Shown here: one piece after another, positions 26,510 to 35,257 of the stretch
Layout of the letters: every line of letters begins with the position of its first letter
How positions within the stretch are numbered: the stretch's first letter is position 1
DNA from: Betaproteobacteria bacterium
GTDB taxonomy: Bacteria; Pseudomonadota; Gammaproteobacteria; Burkholderiales; Casimicrobiaceae
Direction of reading: 5' to 3'
Assembly: GCA_016192065.1 (NCBI GenBank)
Contig: JACPUX010000019.1
Span: 33,903 to 97,902 of the forward strand
DNA length: 64,000 nucleotides
Made by a program: the position numbers and the translations under genes
The notes under the pieces: generated by a model
Database searches by the model: none
Told to the model about the DNA's origin: nothing
What the model saw: the letters and a program-made list of their open reading frames with translations, nothing else

Positions 26510-26887
26510 TCAAGCGTCGCGCGCCACCAGGTAAACGCCGAGGACAATCAAGCCGATGCCGGTCCAGGCCGAGCCGCTCAAGGGGTGCTCGCCCAGGAGC
26601 TTCCAGGCTGCCAGGGCATTGACGATGTAACCGATCGAGAGCATGGGATAGGCAACGCTCACCGGCACGCGCGACAGTGCCATGATCCAAACCACGAGGC
26701 TGATGGCGTAGCAGGCGAACCCACCGAGAAAGCGTGGCTCGGTGCCGATGGCCCAGCTCATGGTCCACCAGTTCTCACGCGTGAAGCTGATCACGCCAAG
26801 GGTTTGCGTCCCGGCCTTGAGAAAAATCTGGGCGGCCGCATTGAACAATACACCGAGCAGTATGAGGCCGAAACTGGTGGCGTTCAT
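26510..26887 (-). CDS. ArnE/ArnF-like EmrE-type flippase subunit
   Basis: 125 residues with four hydrophobic segments and the small-multidrug-resistance layout: FGLILLGVLFNAAAQIFLKAG, then VSVAYPMLSIGYIVNALAAW and GIGLIVLGVYLVAR. In E. coli two such proteins, ArnE and ArnF, flip undecaprenyl-phosphate-Ara4N together. Only one is present here, so it may act as a homodimer. It overlaps arnT upstream by ATGA. Confidence 0.85.
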   Translation of the reverse strand: MNATSFGLILLGVLFNAAAQIFLKAGTQTLGVISFTRENWWTMSWAIGTEPRFLGGFACYAISLVVWIMALSRVPVSVAYPMLSIGYIVNALAAWKLLGEHPLSGSAWTGIGLIVLGVYLVARDA

Positions 26888-28539
26888 GGACGGGCGATGA
26901 TGGTGAAGCGCGCGTTGGAAGCGAGCACCCGATGGGGCAGCTGCTCGCGCTGCAGCACGCCATAGCGGTCGGTTTGCACTAGGGCGTAGGCGCGGGCATG
27001 CTGGGGCCAAAGTGCAGCGAATTCGGCGAAACTCGCGAGGCCCTTCTCGGGTTCCTGCTCCAAACCCAGAGCGAACTCGTCGCGGTAGTTCACCAGCGTG
27101 AGCGTGCGCTTGAGGTAGAAAGGCAGGGTCTGGTCGTAGGTTTCCACGCTGTAGAAGGGTATCTCTGGCGCGATTGGGCCGTGTTTGGCTTCGATCTCGC
27201 GGACCAGATGATACGCCGATTTCGCTGGGGACAGAGCATCGTGCCCGAGCGCGACCAAAGTGGCGGCGAGCATACCGCCACCAGCGAGCGCCAGCACGCT
27301 CGCCACGACGCGGTCGCGCAGCGCGAACATCATGGCCACTAATGCACCGACCGCAAGGCTCAGGCCTGCGGATTCGATCCAGGGAACGTAGGCCTGATAG
27401 AGCGACAGCGGCGCATCCGGCTTGGACTGGCTGGTCGCTTCTTCGGCGAGAATCACACCGGCCAGACCGAGCGCGACTAGTGGCAGGCTCAGCACGCCCA
27501 GGGCGTGTCCCGTACTGAGCTGCAGTTGGCGGGCAAGCAGCAAGGCAAGTGCAGGAAACATCGGTAGGATGTAGGAGGGCAGTTTCGAACTTGATGCGCT
27601 AAAGAAGACGAGTATGAATCCAGCCCAAATTCCCAGCAGGTGATCGGCGGAGAACCTCGATCGATCTTCCGGAGTGCGTGGCCAGAAGCGCCAGCCATAA
27701 ATCAGCAAGTGCGGCAGCCAAGGCAACACCCCGGCGGCCAACAGGGGCAGAAAATAGTGCCATGCGCCTTCGCGGCGATGCGCTGCGGTGAGGTAGCGCT
27801 CGAAGTGCTCGTGGACAAAGAAGAAATGCGCGAATTCCGGATTGACCCGGGCGCAGAGTACGAACCACGGTGCCACGATCAGCAGGAAGAGCGGCAGGCC
27901 GCGCGCGACTTCCAGGCGCTTCCAAAGCGCCCAATCACGCTGGACAATGGTATAGAGCAGCAGGCTCGCGCCGGGAATCACCAAACCGACCAGACCCTTG
28001 GAGAGCATGGCCAAGGCCATGCCGATCCAGGCGGCAAGCATCCAGCGACGTCGCCATACGGGGTTGCGTTGGGGCGCTTGCGCCAGGAGGAAGGCGCAAA
28101 GCGCCAGGGTCAAAAATGCGGCGAGACCCATATCGAGCGAAAGGAAGTGACTGTTCACCACCTGCCAGCTCATGCTGCCCAGCAGCGCGAAAGCGATGAT
28201 TCCAGCTGCCGCGCCCCAGAGCGTGTGGGCGGTGTAGCCCACCAGCAGCAGCGCGAGGAAACCGGTCAGCGCCGGCCATAGGCGGGCGACCCAGTGCGCT
28301 TCGCCGAAGCTGCGAAAGGCGAGGGCGGTGGCCCAGTATTGCAAGGGCGGCTTCTCGAAATACTTGAGACCGTTCAAACGCGGCGTCACGAAATCCCCGG
28401 AAAGTGCCATTTCCCGAGCGATCTCAGCATAGCGGCCTTCGTCCGGGCGAATTAGCTTGCGCTGGTCGAGGGTGCCGAACCACAAGGTGGTGAAGACCAG
28501 GAATAGCGCAAGAAGCGCTTGGCGGCTGGGCAGGGGCAT
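26884..28539 (-). CDS. arnT: Lipid A L-Ara4N transferase ArnT
   Basis: 551 residues, the E. coli size. GT83/PMT-type membrane enzyme with about 12 helices. The N-terminal periplasmic motif DEGRYAEIAREM and LNGLKYFEKPPLQYW are characteristic, with FFVHEHFERYL further on. It moves L-Ara4N from undecaprenyl phosphate to lipid A in the periplasm, the basis of polymyxin resistance. First gene of the operon; its upstream region is shared with the divergent cysS leader. Confidence 0.93.
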   Translation of the reverse strand: MPLPSRQALLALFLVFTTLWFGTLDQRKLIRPDEGRYAEIAREMALSGDFVTPRLNGLKYFEKPPLQYWATALAFRSFGEAHWVARLWPALTGFLALLLVGYTAHTLWGAAAGIIAFALLGSMSWQVVNSHFLSLDMGLAAFLTLALCAFLLAQAPQRNPVWRRRWMLAAWIGMALAMLSKGLVGLVIPGASLLLYTIVQRDWALWKRLEVARGLPLFLLIVAPWFVLCARVNPEFAHFFFVHEHFERYLTAAHRREGAWHYFLPLLAAGVLPWLPHLLIYGWRFWPRTPEDRSRFSADHLLGIWAGFILVFFSASSSKLPSYILPMFPALALLLARQLQLSTGHALGVLSLPLVALGLAGVILAEEATSQSKPDAPLSLYQAYVPWIESAGLSLAVGALVAMMFALRDRVVASVLALAGGGMLAATLVALGHDALSPAKSAYHLVREIEAKHGPIAPEIPFYSVETYDQTLPFYLKRTLTLVNYRDEFALGLEQEPEKGLASFAEFAALWPQHARAYALVQTDRYGVLQREQLPHRVLASNARFTIIARP

Positions 28540-28659
28540 GAGCAGAATGGTCTTTTGCCCCCTCGTCCGGCTCGTCTTGCCGAAAGCGGGCGGGGCGGCG
28601 AATTGTAGCACCGGGCGGTGTTCTTGACCGCGTGCGTGCTCCGCCCTTACCATTGCGCC

Positions 28660-28740
28660 ATGTCCTCCTGCCCAACCCACCCTGCCTGTTGTTGCGCGAT
28701 CTGCCGGCCCTCCCGGCGGTCGCAGGCTCGTGCGCGCTGA
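28660..28740 (+). CDS. Cysteine-rich leader peptide of cysS
   Basis: A 26-codon ORF, ATG at 28660 and TGA at 28738-28740. Cys codons fall at 28669, 28687, 28690, 28693 and 28702; the core reads ACCCAIC, with two consecutive TGT codons that are unexpected in this GC-rich DNA. The frame is open upstream to 28609, with GTG at 28618 and 28636 and two more Cys codons, so the true start is uncertain, and no strong Shine-Dalgarno is visible. Stalling here on scarce Cys-tRNA would control the hairpins downstream and so cysS. Confidence 0.6.
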   Translation: MSSCPTHPACCCAICRPSRRSQARAR

Positions 28741-28775
28741 CCGTCAGCGTTGTTGAACGGAGCCCACGGCCGCCG
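28703..28775 (+). promoter_or_regulatory. Attenuator: alternative hairpins before cysS
   Basis: Segment 1, GCCGG (28703-28707), pairs with CCGGC (28713-28717) across a five-base loop. Segment 2, CGGCGGTCG (28714-28722), can instead pair with CGGCCGCCG (28767-28775) over nine positions with one G-U, which removes the left arm of the terminator. A ribosome held at the Cys codons 28687-28695 would cover segment 1 and favour the antiterminator; one reaching the stop at 28738 would free the terminator. This is the classical trp-type layout. Confidence 0.6.
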
Positions 28776-28800
28776 CCTAAAACGGCGGCCGTTTTTATTT
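28766..28800 (+). terminator. Intrinsic terminator upstream of cysS
   Basis: Perfect 10-bp stem ACGGCCGCCG (28766-28775) / CGGCGGCCGT (28783-28792), loop CCTAAAA, followed by TTTTATTT. It lies only 20 bases before the cysS start codon, with no annotated gene ending upstream on that strand, so it can only act on a leader transcript. Confidence 0.88.
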
Positions 28801-28819
28801 CCCCATTCCGGACCCCACC

Positions 28820-30196
28820 ATGGATCTGCAACTCTACGACACCTACACCCGCAGCCAGCGTCCTTTCGTTCCCATTCATCCGGGGGAGGTGGGCTTGTAC
28901 ACTTGCGGCCCCACGGTGTACGACTACGCGCACATCGGCAACCTGCGCACCTACCTTTTTGAGGATGGCCTGAAGCGGGTGCTGAAGTGGAACGGCTATC
29001 GGGTGCATCATGTGATGAACATCACCGATGTTGGGCACCTGGTGTCCGATGCCGACACCGGCGACGACAAGATGGAAGAGGGCGTGCGGCGCACCGGCAA
29101 GACTGCCTGGGAAATCGCCGCGCTCTACACCGAGGCCTTCCGTACCGACCTCAAGGCCTTGAACATCGAAGAGCCGGAGATCTGGTGTCGCGCCACCGAT
29201 CACATCAGCGAGCAGATTGCCTTCGTGGCGGATTTGGAGGCCAAGGGCTTCACCTACCGCACCAGCGACGGTATCTATTTCGATACTTCGAAGCTCGCCG
29301 ACTATGGCTACCTCGGGCGGCTGGATACCGCGGGGCAGGAAGCGGGCATACGCGTGGAATTGGGCGAAAAACGGCATCCCACCGACTTTGCCCTGTGGAA
29401 GTTCAGCCCCGCGAACGAGCGGCGCCAGATGGAATGGGACAGTCCCTGGGGTAGGGGCTTCCCGGGCTGGCACATCGAATGCTCGGCCATGGCGCAGAAG
29501 TACCTCGGCGAGTTGTTTGATATTCATTGCGGCGGGGAGGACCACATCAAGGTTCACCACACCAACGAAATCGCCCAGACCGAGGCGCGCTGTGGCACCC
29601 GTCTGGCCAACTATTGGCTGCACGGCTACTTCCTGCAACTCAATCAAGCCAAGATGGCGAAAAGCGCTGGCGGTTTTCTGCGCGTGCAGACCCTGCTCGA
29701 TCAGGGCTACGACCCGCTTGCTTATCGCTACCTGTGCCTCACCGCCCATTACCGTACCCAGCTCAATTTCACCTGGGACGCCCTCGACGCCGCGGTTACG
29801 GCCTGCGAGCGACTGCGCTTGGCGACCTTCAAGCTTGGTGTCGCGGGTGACCCGGACCCAGGCTTGGTGCAGCGGTTCACCGCCGAGATCAACGATGACC
29901 TGAATTTTCCTCGTGCCCTCGCGCTCACCTGGGAAGTGCTGAAAAGTGAGTTGCCCGATGCCCTCAAGAAAGGCACGCTGCTCAAGTTCGACGAAGCGCT
30001 GGGACTCGGGCTCGCGACCTGGACGCCGCGCGAGGAAGACGTTCCCGCTGAGGTGCGGGCGCTGGCCGAAGCGCGTTGGGCGGCCAAGAAAGCCAAGGAC
30101 TTCGCCGCCGCCGACCGTTTGCGCGGCGACATCCAGGCCGCAGGGTGGGAGGTCGAAGATCAGTCTGGAGGGTTCAAACTCAAGCCTGGGCGCTGA
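28820..30196 (+). CDS. cysS: Cysteinyl-tRNA synthetase
   Basis: 458 residues (E. coli 461). Class I synthetase: [20 protein letters not shown] holds the HIGH-like motif HIGN and the zinc Cys just before it; KMAKSAGG is the KMSKS loop. Further zinc ligands appear in [20 protein letters not shown] and [11 protein letters not shown]. The C-terminal DALR-type helical domain follows. It charges tRNA-Cys. The Shine-Dalgarno is weak; expression is probably set by the leader attenuator upstream. Confidence 0.97.
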   Translation: MDLQLYDTYTRSQRPFVPIHPGEVGLYTCGPTVYDYAHIGNLRTYLFEDGLKRVLKWNGYRVHHVMNITDVGHLVSDADTGDDKMEEGVRRTGKTAWEIAALYTEAFRTDLKALNIEEPEIWCRATDHISEQIAFVADLEAKGFTYRTSDGIYFDTSKLADYGYLGRLDTAGQEAGIRVELGEKRHPTDFALWKFSPANERRQMEWDSPWGRGFPGWHIECSAMAQKYLGELFDIHCGGEDHIKVHHTNEIAQTEARCGTRLANYWLHGYFLQLNQAKMAKSAGGFLRVQTLLDQGYDPLAYRYLCLTAHYRTQLNFTWDALDAAVTACERLRLATFKLGVAGDPDPGLVQRFTAEINDDLNFPRALALTWEVLKSELPDALKKGTLLKFDEALGLGLATWTPREEDVPAEVRALAEARWAAKKAKDFAAADRLRGDIQAAGWEVEDQSGGFKLKPGR

Positions 30197-30219
30197 AGGG
30201 ACACTTGCTTATACCGTGC

Positions 30220-30852
30220 CTAATTCGCTGGCGGCGGTTTGCCGCCCTGGGCGACCATCACCCGCTGCACCAGGTCAGCCACCGAGCGCGCTTCGAGTTT
30301 TTCCATCACGCGCGCACGATGCACCTCGACCGTCTTGATGCTGATGTCGAGGCTGTCGGCAATGATCTTGTTGAGCTTGCCGACCACCACCATGTCCATG
30401 ACTTCGCGTTCGCGGGGGGTGAGGGTAGCCAGCTTCTGCTGTGCCTGCTCGCGTTCACCGCGCTCAAGGCGTCGCGCCGCGTCAAGCGCGAGGCAGCGCT
30501 CGATGATCGCCAGCAGGTCGCGTTCGGCGAAGGGTTTTTCAATGAAATCGACCGCGCCCTTCTTGAGCGCCGCCACGGCCATGGGCACCTCGCCATGGCC
30601 AGTGATGAAGACAATGGGAAGCGCCACGCCGGCGGCGTTGAGACGATCGTGCAACTCCAGGCCGCTCATGCCCGGCATGCGCACGTCGAGCACCAGGCAG
30701 CCTGCCTGCCGAGGGCTGTAGGCGGCGAGAAAGTCCTCGCCCGAGGCGAAGGTGGCGACCCGGAACTCCATCGACTCGAGCAGCCAATGCAGTGAATCGC
30801 GCATGGCCTCGTCGTCATCGACCACAAAAACGGTGGCGTCCTCTCGGGGCAT
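30220..30852 (-). CDS. FixJ/NarL-family response regulator
   Basis: 210 residues from MPREDATVFVVDDD. Receiver domain with phosphoacceptor Asp56 (GCLVLDVRMPGMSG), Thr in FITGHGEVP and Lys in IEKPF. The LuxR-type helix-turn-helix at about 140-205 carries LTPREREVMDMVVVGKLNKIIAD and SIKTVEVHRARVMEKL. Closest in design to FixJ/TodT/StyR regulators. It starts two bases after the kinase stop, so the two proteins form a pair. Targets are unknown. Confidence 0.93.
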   Translation of the reverse strand: MPREDATVFVVDDDEAMRDSLHWLLESMEFRVATFASGEDFLAAYSPRQAGCLVLDVRMPGMSGLELHDRLNAAGVALPIVFITGHGEVPMAVAALKKGAVDFIEKPFAERDLLAIIERCLALDAARRLERGEREQAQQKLATLTPREREVMDMVVVGKLNKIIADSLDISIKTVEVHRARVMEKLEARSVADLVQRVMVAQGGKPPPAN

Positions 30853-30854
30853 GC

Positions 30855-33695
30855 TCAAGCCCCCGTGGGCAAAGTGAAGCGGAAGACGCTGCCGCCCTGA
30901 GGGTTGGCCTCCACCCACAGCCGACCCTGGTGCAGTTCGATGATCGAGCGGCAGATATTCAGTCCCATGCCCATGCCTTCGGCCTTGGTGGTGTAGAAGG
31001 GTTCGAAAAGCTTGGCCATGGCTTCTTCGCGGACGCCATGGCCGCGATCAACCACCGAGACCATCACCATGGACGGGTCCGGCGCGGGCTCGGCGGTGAG
31101 GGTCAGCCGCCGCAGGTTGGGCGGTGCTTGTTCCATGGCATCGAGCCCGTTGCGCACCAGATTCAAGAGCACCTGTTCGATCATGATGCGGTCGGCCAGA
31201 ACCTGGGGCAGGTCGGCGCGCAGGTCCAGGACGATGCGGGCGCCGCGTTTGTGCGCGGCGCCTTCGGCCACGCTGGCCGCTTCCTCGATGATCTCGGCGA
31301 CCGCCACCAGATTCTTCTGTGGTTCGCTCTTTCTGACGAAGTCGCGCACCCGACGGATGATCTGCCCGGCGCGCTCGGCCTGGGCAGTGGCTTTTTGCAT
31401 GGTACGCAAAAGCTCTTCGCGATTGAAGCTGGCACTGCGCAAGCGGCTCACGCAACCCATGCTGTAATTGGCGATCGCGGCCAAAGGCTGGTTCAGTTCG
31501 TGGGCGAGGGTGGAGGCCATCTCCCCCATGGTGATCAGGCGCGAGGTGCGTTGCAGGCGTTCCAGTTGTTGTCGGCTCATTTCTTCGGCAAGCTTGTGTT
31601 CGGTGATATCAGTGGCGACTTCCATGCGCACGCTGCGCCCATCGACCCATTTGATGGCGCGCGCGCGCAGGTGGTACCAGCAGCCATTGGCCGGATGCTG
31701 CAATTCGGTGTCTATGGCCTGCTCAGCGTCGCCGGCGTCGGGCGCGACCATTTCGTGCAGTACCTGCCAGGGACTGGCACAAGTTTGGTTCTGCTCGGGT
31801 TCACAGCCAAAGGTGCGCCGTGCCGCGCGGTTGGCGTAAAGCAGATTGCCGGCGTCGAGATCGGCCACCGTCACCGCCGCATCCAGACCATCGAGCACCG
31901 CCACAAAGCGCTCATGTGACGCTCGGAGCGCCTCGCGTGAGCGCTTCTGCTCAGTGACGTCGTTGATCGAGGCCATCCAGCCGGTTTGCCTGCCCTGGGC
32001 GTCGATCAGGGGCGACGCATAGACCCGCGCATCGAAGCGCTCGCCGTTGGCCCGCCGAAACAGCGCCTCCATGCCTGAAGCGGGCGCGGTGCCTTCGAGC
32101 GTGCGCTCCAGGCAGCGGCGGTCGATTTCCTCCGCTTCCGGGGCCCAGTAGGGGAAGGGCGGCAAGCGGCCGATGAGTTCCGCTTCGGGCAGTCCCACCA
32201 TCCGGCAGAAAGCCTGGTTGACGTAGGTGATGCGCCCTTCGAGGTCGCTGGCGCGCATACCGGTGAGAATCGAATCCTCCATCGCCTTGCGAAAGGCGTA
32301 CGCCGAGGCCAGGGCCTGTTCACCTTCCTTGCGGTCGGTGATGTCATGCGCCACGGCGTAGAGCAAGCCTTCCTCGACCGCGGGATTGACCGACCAGAGC
32401 AGCCAGCGGTAGCGGCCGTCGGCGCCGCGGCAACGGTTCTCGAAATAGGTGGAGGGCTCGCCGGTGGCGAGCTTCTTCAGTTCCGCGCGCGTGGCTTCGC
32501 GATCATCAGGGTGTACCAATTCGAGCGTGGGCCGCCCCAGGAACGAGTCGCGCGAATATCCCAGGATGCGCTCGAAAGCCGGATTGGCACGGCGGAATGT
32601 CCCGTCCAGCGACAGGATGCACAGCATGTCGAGCGAGAGGTTGAATAGGCGATCGCGTTCGACTTCGGCTTGTCGGCGCCCGCCCATGTGCCGGCGCAGC
32701 ATCCAGAAGCTCCAGACGATAGTGACCGAAAGCCCGAGGATCAGCACCGTGAGCATTTGCTGCGCGAAGCGCGATTCTGTGCGCAGCGAGGCGACTTGGA
32801 GTTTGAGGCCCTTGCCCAGAGGTTCGAAAGGGATTTCCTGGGTCAGCGCCGGGTCGTCCAGGGTTGCGCCGGCGCGGGTACCGAGCAGCCTCCCTTCGCG
32901 ATCGAGCAGGGCCAACTGGTATTTGTCCGTGAACCAGGGCGGCGCCAAGTGGTAGAGCAGGCCGGAGACGCTGTAGGCGCCCGAAAACGTGCCGCGGAAG
33001 AGCTTGTCTTCGTAGATCGGCACATGAATTTCGATCGTTGCGCTGCCATCGGCGCGCTGCCGCGCGTCGCCAAAGGGAGCTTCCGGACGATCGGGAAGGA
33101 AGGGTTCGCTGTAGGCCACCCGGCCGGTTTCCCGGGCGCGGCGAAAGGCCTCGTCGGAAGGGCCGCGGGGCAAGCGTTCGCCGACCAGTCGCGCGGTGGT
33201 CTCGAAGGGCGCCGACCAGCGGATGAGCGTGTTCTCGCCGACCCAGACCATATTCTCCAGTTCCGGATTGTTGGCCATGTGCTGGGAGGCGCGCAGCAAG
33301 AAGGCGTCGGGATCGAGCGTGCCCTGGGCCATTTCGTTGGCGAACTGGGTCAGCACTTCCTGGTTGGCCTGCAAGTGCAGACGGATGGTTTGTTCCGCCC
33401 ACTGGATGTCGCGCACCAGCGCCGCGCGCTGTTGTTCAAGCTCCTGTCGATGCAGTACGTGGAGCAAAGCACCCATGGCCACGATAAAGCAGATCACCGC
33501 GATATTGGGCAGCAGCCATACCGCGGTGCGGTCCAGCGGCGGTCTTCCGCCCGCGGTCGTGGCCAGGGGGCGGGGAGGATTTGCCTCCGGTGCTGCGGCG
33601 CGTGGCGATTCCGCGGGCTCCGGGCTTGCAGCGGGCGCCTCCGGAGTGGACGCGCTGGGGGCCGCAAGCGCGAGGTTTTCGGCGGGCGGCGTCAC
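30855..33695 (-). CDS. Membrane-bound multi-PAS sensor histidine kinase
   Basis: 946 residues. An Ala/Pro-rich N-terminus, a transmembrane helix at about 59-80, a periplasmic cache-like domain to about 310, a second helix near 315-335, then three PAS/PAC modules (about 350-460, 470-595, 600-710) and a HisKA domain with phospho-His near 732 (STLAHELNQPLAAIANY). The HATPase has N, G1 and G2 boxes (LVRNGLDAM, DRGHGV, GMGMGLNICRSI). FixL/DctB-like core. A substrate-binding protein is encoded 29 bp upstream and may present a ligand to its periplasmic domain. Confidence 0.92.
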   Translation of the reverse strand: MTPPAENLALAAPSASTPEAPAASPEPAESPRAAAPEANPPRPLATTAGGRPPLDRTAVWLLPNIAVICFIVAMGALLHVLHRQELEQQRAALVRDIQWAEQTIRLHLQANQEVLTQFANEMAQGTLDPDAFLLRASQHMANNPELENMVWVGENTLIRWSAPFETTARLVGERLPRGPSDEAFRRARETGRVAYSEPFLPDRPEAPFGDARQRADGSATIEIHVPIYEDKLFRGTFSGAYSVSGLLYHLAPPWFTDKYQLALLDREGRLLGTRAGATLDDPALTQEIPFEPLGKGLKLQVASLRTESRFAQQMLTVLILGLSVTIVWSFWMLRRHMGGRRQAEVERDRLFNLSLDMLCILSLDGTFRRANPAFERILGYSRDSFLGRPTLELVHPDDREATRAELKKLATGEPSTYFENRCRGADGRYRWLLWSVNPAVEEGLLYAVAHDITDRKEGEQALASAYAFRKAMEDSILTGMRASDLEGRITYVNQAFCRMVGLPEAELIGRLPPFPYWAPEAEEIDRRCLERTLEGTAPASGMEALFRRANGERFDARVYASPLIDAQGRQTGWMASINDVTEQKRSREALRASHERFVAVLDGLDAAVTVADLDAGNLLYANRAARRTFGCEPEQNQTCASPWQVLHEMVAPDAGDAEQAIDTELQHPANGCWYHLRARAIKWVDGRSVRMEVATDITEHKLAEEMSRQQLERLQRTSRLITMGEMASTLAHELNQPLAAIANYSMGCVSRLRSASFNREELLRTMQKATAQAERAGQIIRRVRDFVRKSEPQKNLVAVAEIIEEAASVAEGAAHKRGARIVLDLRADLPQVLADRIMIEQVLLNLVRNGLDAMEQAPPNLRRLTLTAEPAPDPSMVMVSVVDRGHGVREEAMAKLFEPFYTTKAEGMGMGLNICRSIIELHQGRLWVEANPQGGSVFRFTLPTGA

Positions 33696-33724
33696 CTCAG
33701 ACCCACCGCCTGCCGCCCTTAGCT

Positions 33725-34927
33725 CTAGTTGGCGGCGAGTTTCTTGCGTTCCAGCAGACTCTTGCGTTCGTCTTCATCATAGGCGTAAACGACTCGTCCG
33801 CCGCGCACCTCGCCCATCACCGGCATGTTCAGGGTGATGGCTTCGTGGTCTTTGGCATTGAAGGGCTGGTGATAACTGGTGATCACTCCGTAGATCGGCT
33901 TGTGCAGGTCTTCCAGGGCTGCACGCAACTTCTCGCCCTCGGTGGACTTTGCTTGGCGCAGCGCGGCGTAGAGCAGCCACACCGAATCATACCCCTGGGC
34001 GGCGGAAACCGCCGAGGCCATGCGCTTGACCCCGTAGCTGCGGTGGTAGGCGATGATGAAGGCGGTGCGGCGCAGATTGTTGGCCTCTTCGATGAAGGTC
34101 TGCGGCATGCGTGCGCCGTCGGCGTTGCGGCCGGCGGCATCAATGAAGTTCGCCAGCGACAGCGTCCAACTGCCGGTGATCGGCACTTTCCAGCCCATAG
34201 TGGCGCGGTCGTTGGCGAGCGCCGCCAGTTCCGGGCCGATGCCGTAGGTGAGCAGAATCTGCGCGCCAGCGGCGCGGGCGCGGGCGAGCTGGGCCTTCAT
34301 ATCCCGATCACCGATATTGAAGGATTCCACCGCAACGGCCTTGACGTTCTTTTGCGCCAGGAACTTCTCCAGCATCTCCCGGCCCTGCTGGCCGTAGGGC
34401 GTGGTGTCGTGGAAAATCGCCACTTTGGTGAGGCGGCGCCGATCGACGGTGTCGGCGACGATCATCTCGGCCTGGATCAGGTCCCCCGCGGAATTGCGAA
34501 AGACGTAGTTGTGCGGGTGCTTGGGCGGCACGAACTGGCGGGTGATGATGGCTCCGGTGGAGACATTATTGATCACCGGGATGCGCGCGTCCTGGTACAC
34601 CTTCTGTGCCGCCAGCGCCACCCCGGTGTTGATGAACCCCAGGGTGGCCACGACTTTTTCCTTCTCCACCAGCTCGCGGCTGACCTTCACACCCAGCTCG
34701 GGGTCGGCCTGGTCATCCCGTTCCACCAGTTCGAGCAGACGCCCCTCCACGCCGCCGATTTCGTTGATTTCCTTGGTCGCCAGGCGCACCGCGTCGCGCA
34801 TGGACACGCCCATGGGCGAAGAGCCGCCGGTAAATGGTCCGGAAACCCCTACCTTGATGGGTGCGAGCGACTGCGCCTGGGCCAGGGTGACCGCACCAAG
34901 CGCGAGCAGGGCGAAACGTATGAGCAT
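33725..34927 (-). CDS. LivK-type periplasmic substrate-binding protein (kinase-linked)
   Basis: 400 residues from MLIRFALLALGAVTLAQAQS, a signal peptide. Type 1 periplasmic binding fold of branched-chain amino acid/amide transporters: VGVSGPFTGGSSPMGVSMRD, TLGFINTGVALAAQKVYQ and VPITGSWTLSLANFIDAAG. No permease or ATPase gene is nearby. It is the first gene of an operon with the histidine kinase and the response regulator, suggesting a sensing rather than a transport role. A close paralogue is divergently encoded at 35258-36430. Confidence 0.88.
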   Translation of the reverse strand: MLIRFALLALGAVTLAQAQSLAPIKVGVSGPFTGGSSPMGVSMRDAVRLATKEINEIGGVEGRLLELVERDDQADPELGVKVSRELVEKEKVVATLGFINTGVALAAQKVYQDARIPVINNVSTGAIITRQFVPPKHPHNYVFRNSAGDLIQAEMIVADTVDRRRLTKVAIFHDTTPYGQQGREMLEKFLAQKNVKAVAVESFNIGDRDMKAQLARARAAGAQILLTYGIGPELAALANDRATMGWKVPITGSWTLSLANFIDAAGRNADGARMPQTFIEEANNLRRTAFIIAYHRSYGVKRMASAVSAAQGYDSVWLLYAALRQAKSTEGEKLRAALEDLHKPIYGVITSYHQPFNAKDHEAITLNMPVMGEVRGGRVVYAYDEDERKSLLERKKLAAN

Positions 34928-35121
34928 GAGAGACCTCGGAGTGCCACGGCAGGAGGCGTCTAGGAAAACACAGGCGGCGCGAGGCACAAATGCGGGATTT
35001 CCCTAACCCCCGTGCTCTGGTAAGCGCGGCGCGGATTCGCTATGGTGCGAGACTGGAGCTTCGCGCACCGGCAGAGCGGCCGTGGTTTCGCTTGAGCCCG
35101 GCGTCGCGGCGCGTTGCGGAG

Positions 35122-35226
35122 GCGCTGGTCAAAGCGGGATTCATCATTTCCGCGTAAGCCGGAATCCAAGGGCTCAACGACCTGGACACCGGCCTTCGCC
35201 GGCGTGACGGCTTTGATCAGCGCGTC
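35122..35226. repeat. Dispersed hairpin repeat with inverted ends, copy 2
   Basis: Left end GCGCTGGTCAAA, right end CTTTGATCAGCGCG, with internal AAGCCGGAATCCA and GACACCGGCC..GCCGGCGTGACGGC blocks shared with the copy at 20674-20804. It lies in the 330-bp gap between two divergent SBP genes, just upstream of the second. Nothing else is recognised in that gap apart from probable promoters. Confidence 0.75.
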
Positions 35227-35257
35227 CTTGAGCGGGTGGGGAAGGAGGAGAGCAATC

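Noticed and set aside
28540..28680. Upstream extension of arnT
   Set aside because: It would cover the cysS leader on the other strand and lacks the ArnT N-terminal pattern, which starts at 28539.
28540..28820. tRNA or riboswitch upstream of cysS
   Set aside because: No cloverleaf, T-loop or known riboswitch core is present; the Cys-codon leader and terminator explain the region better.
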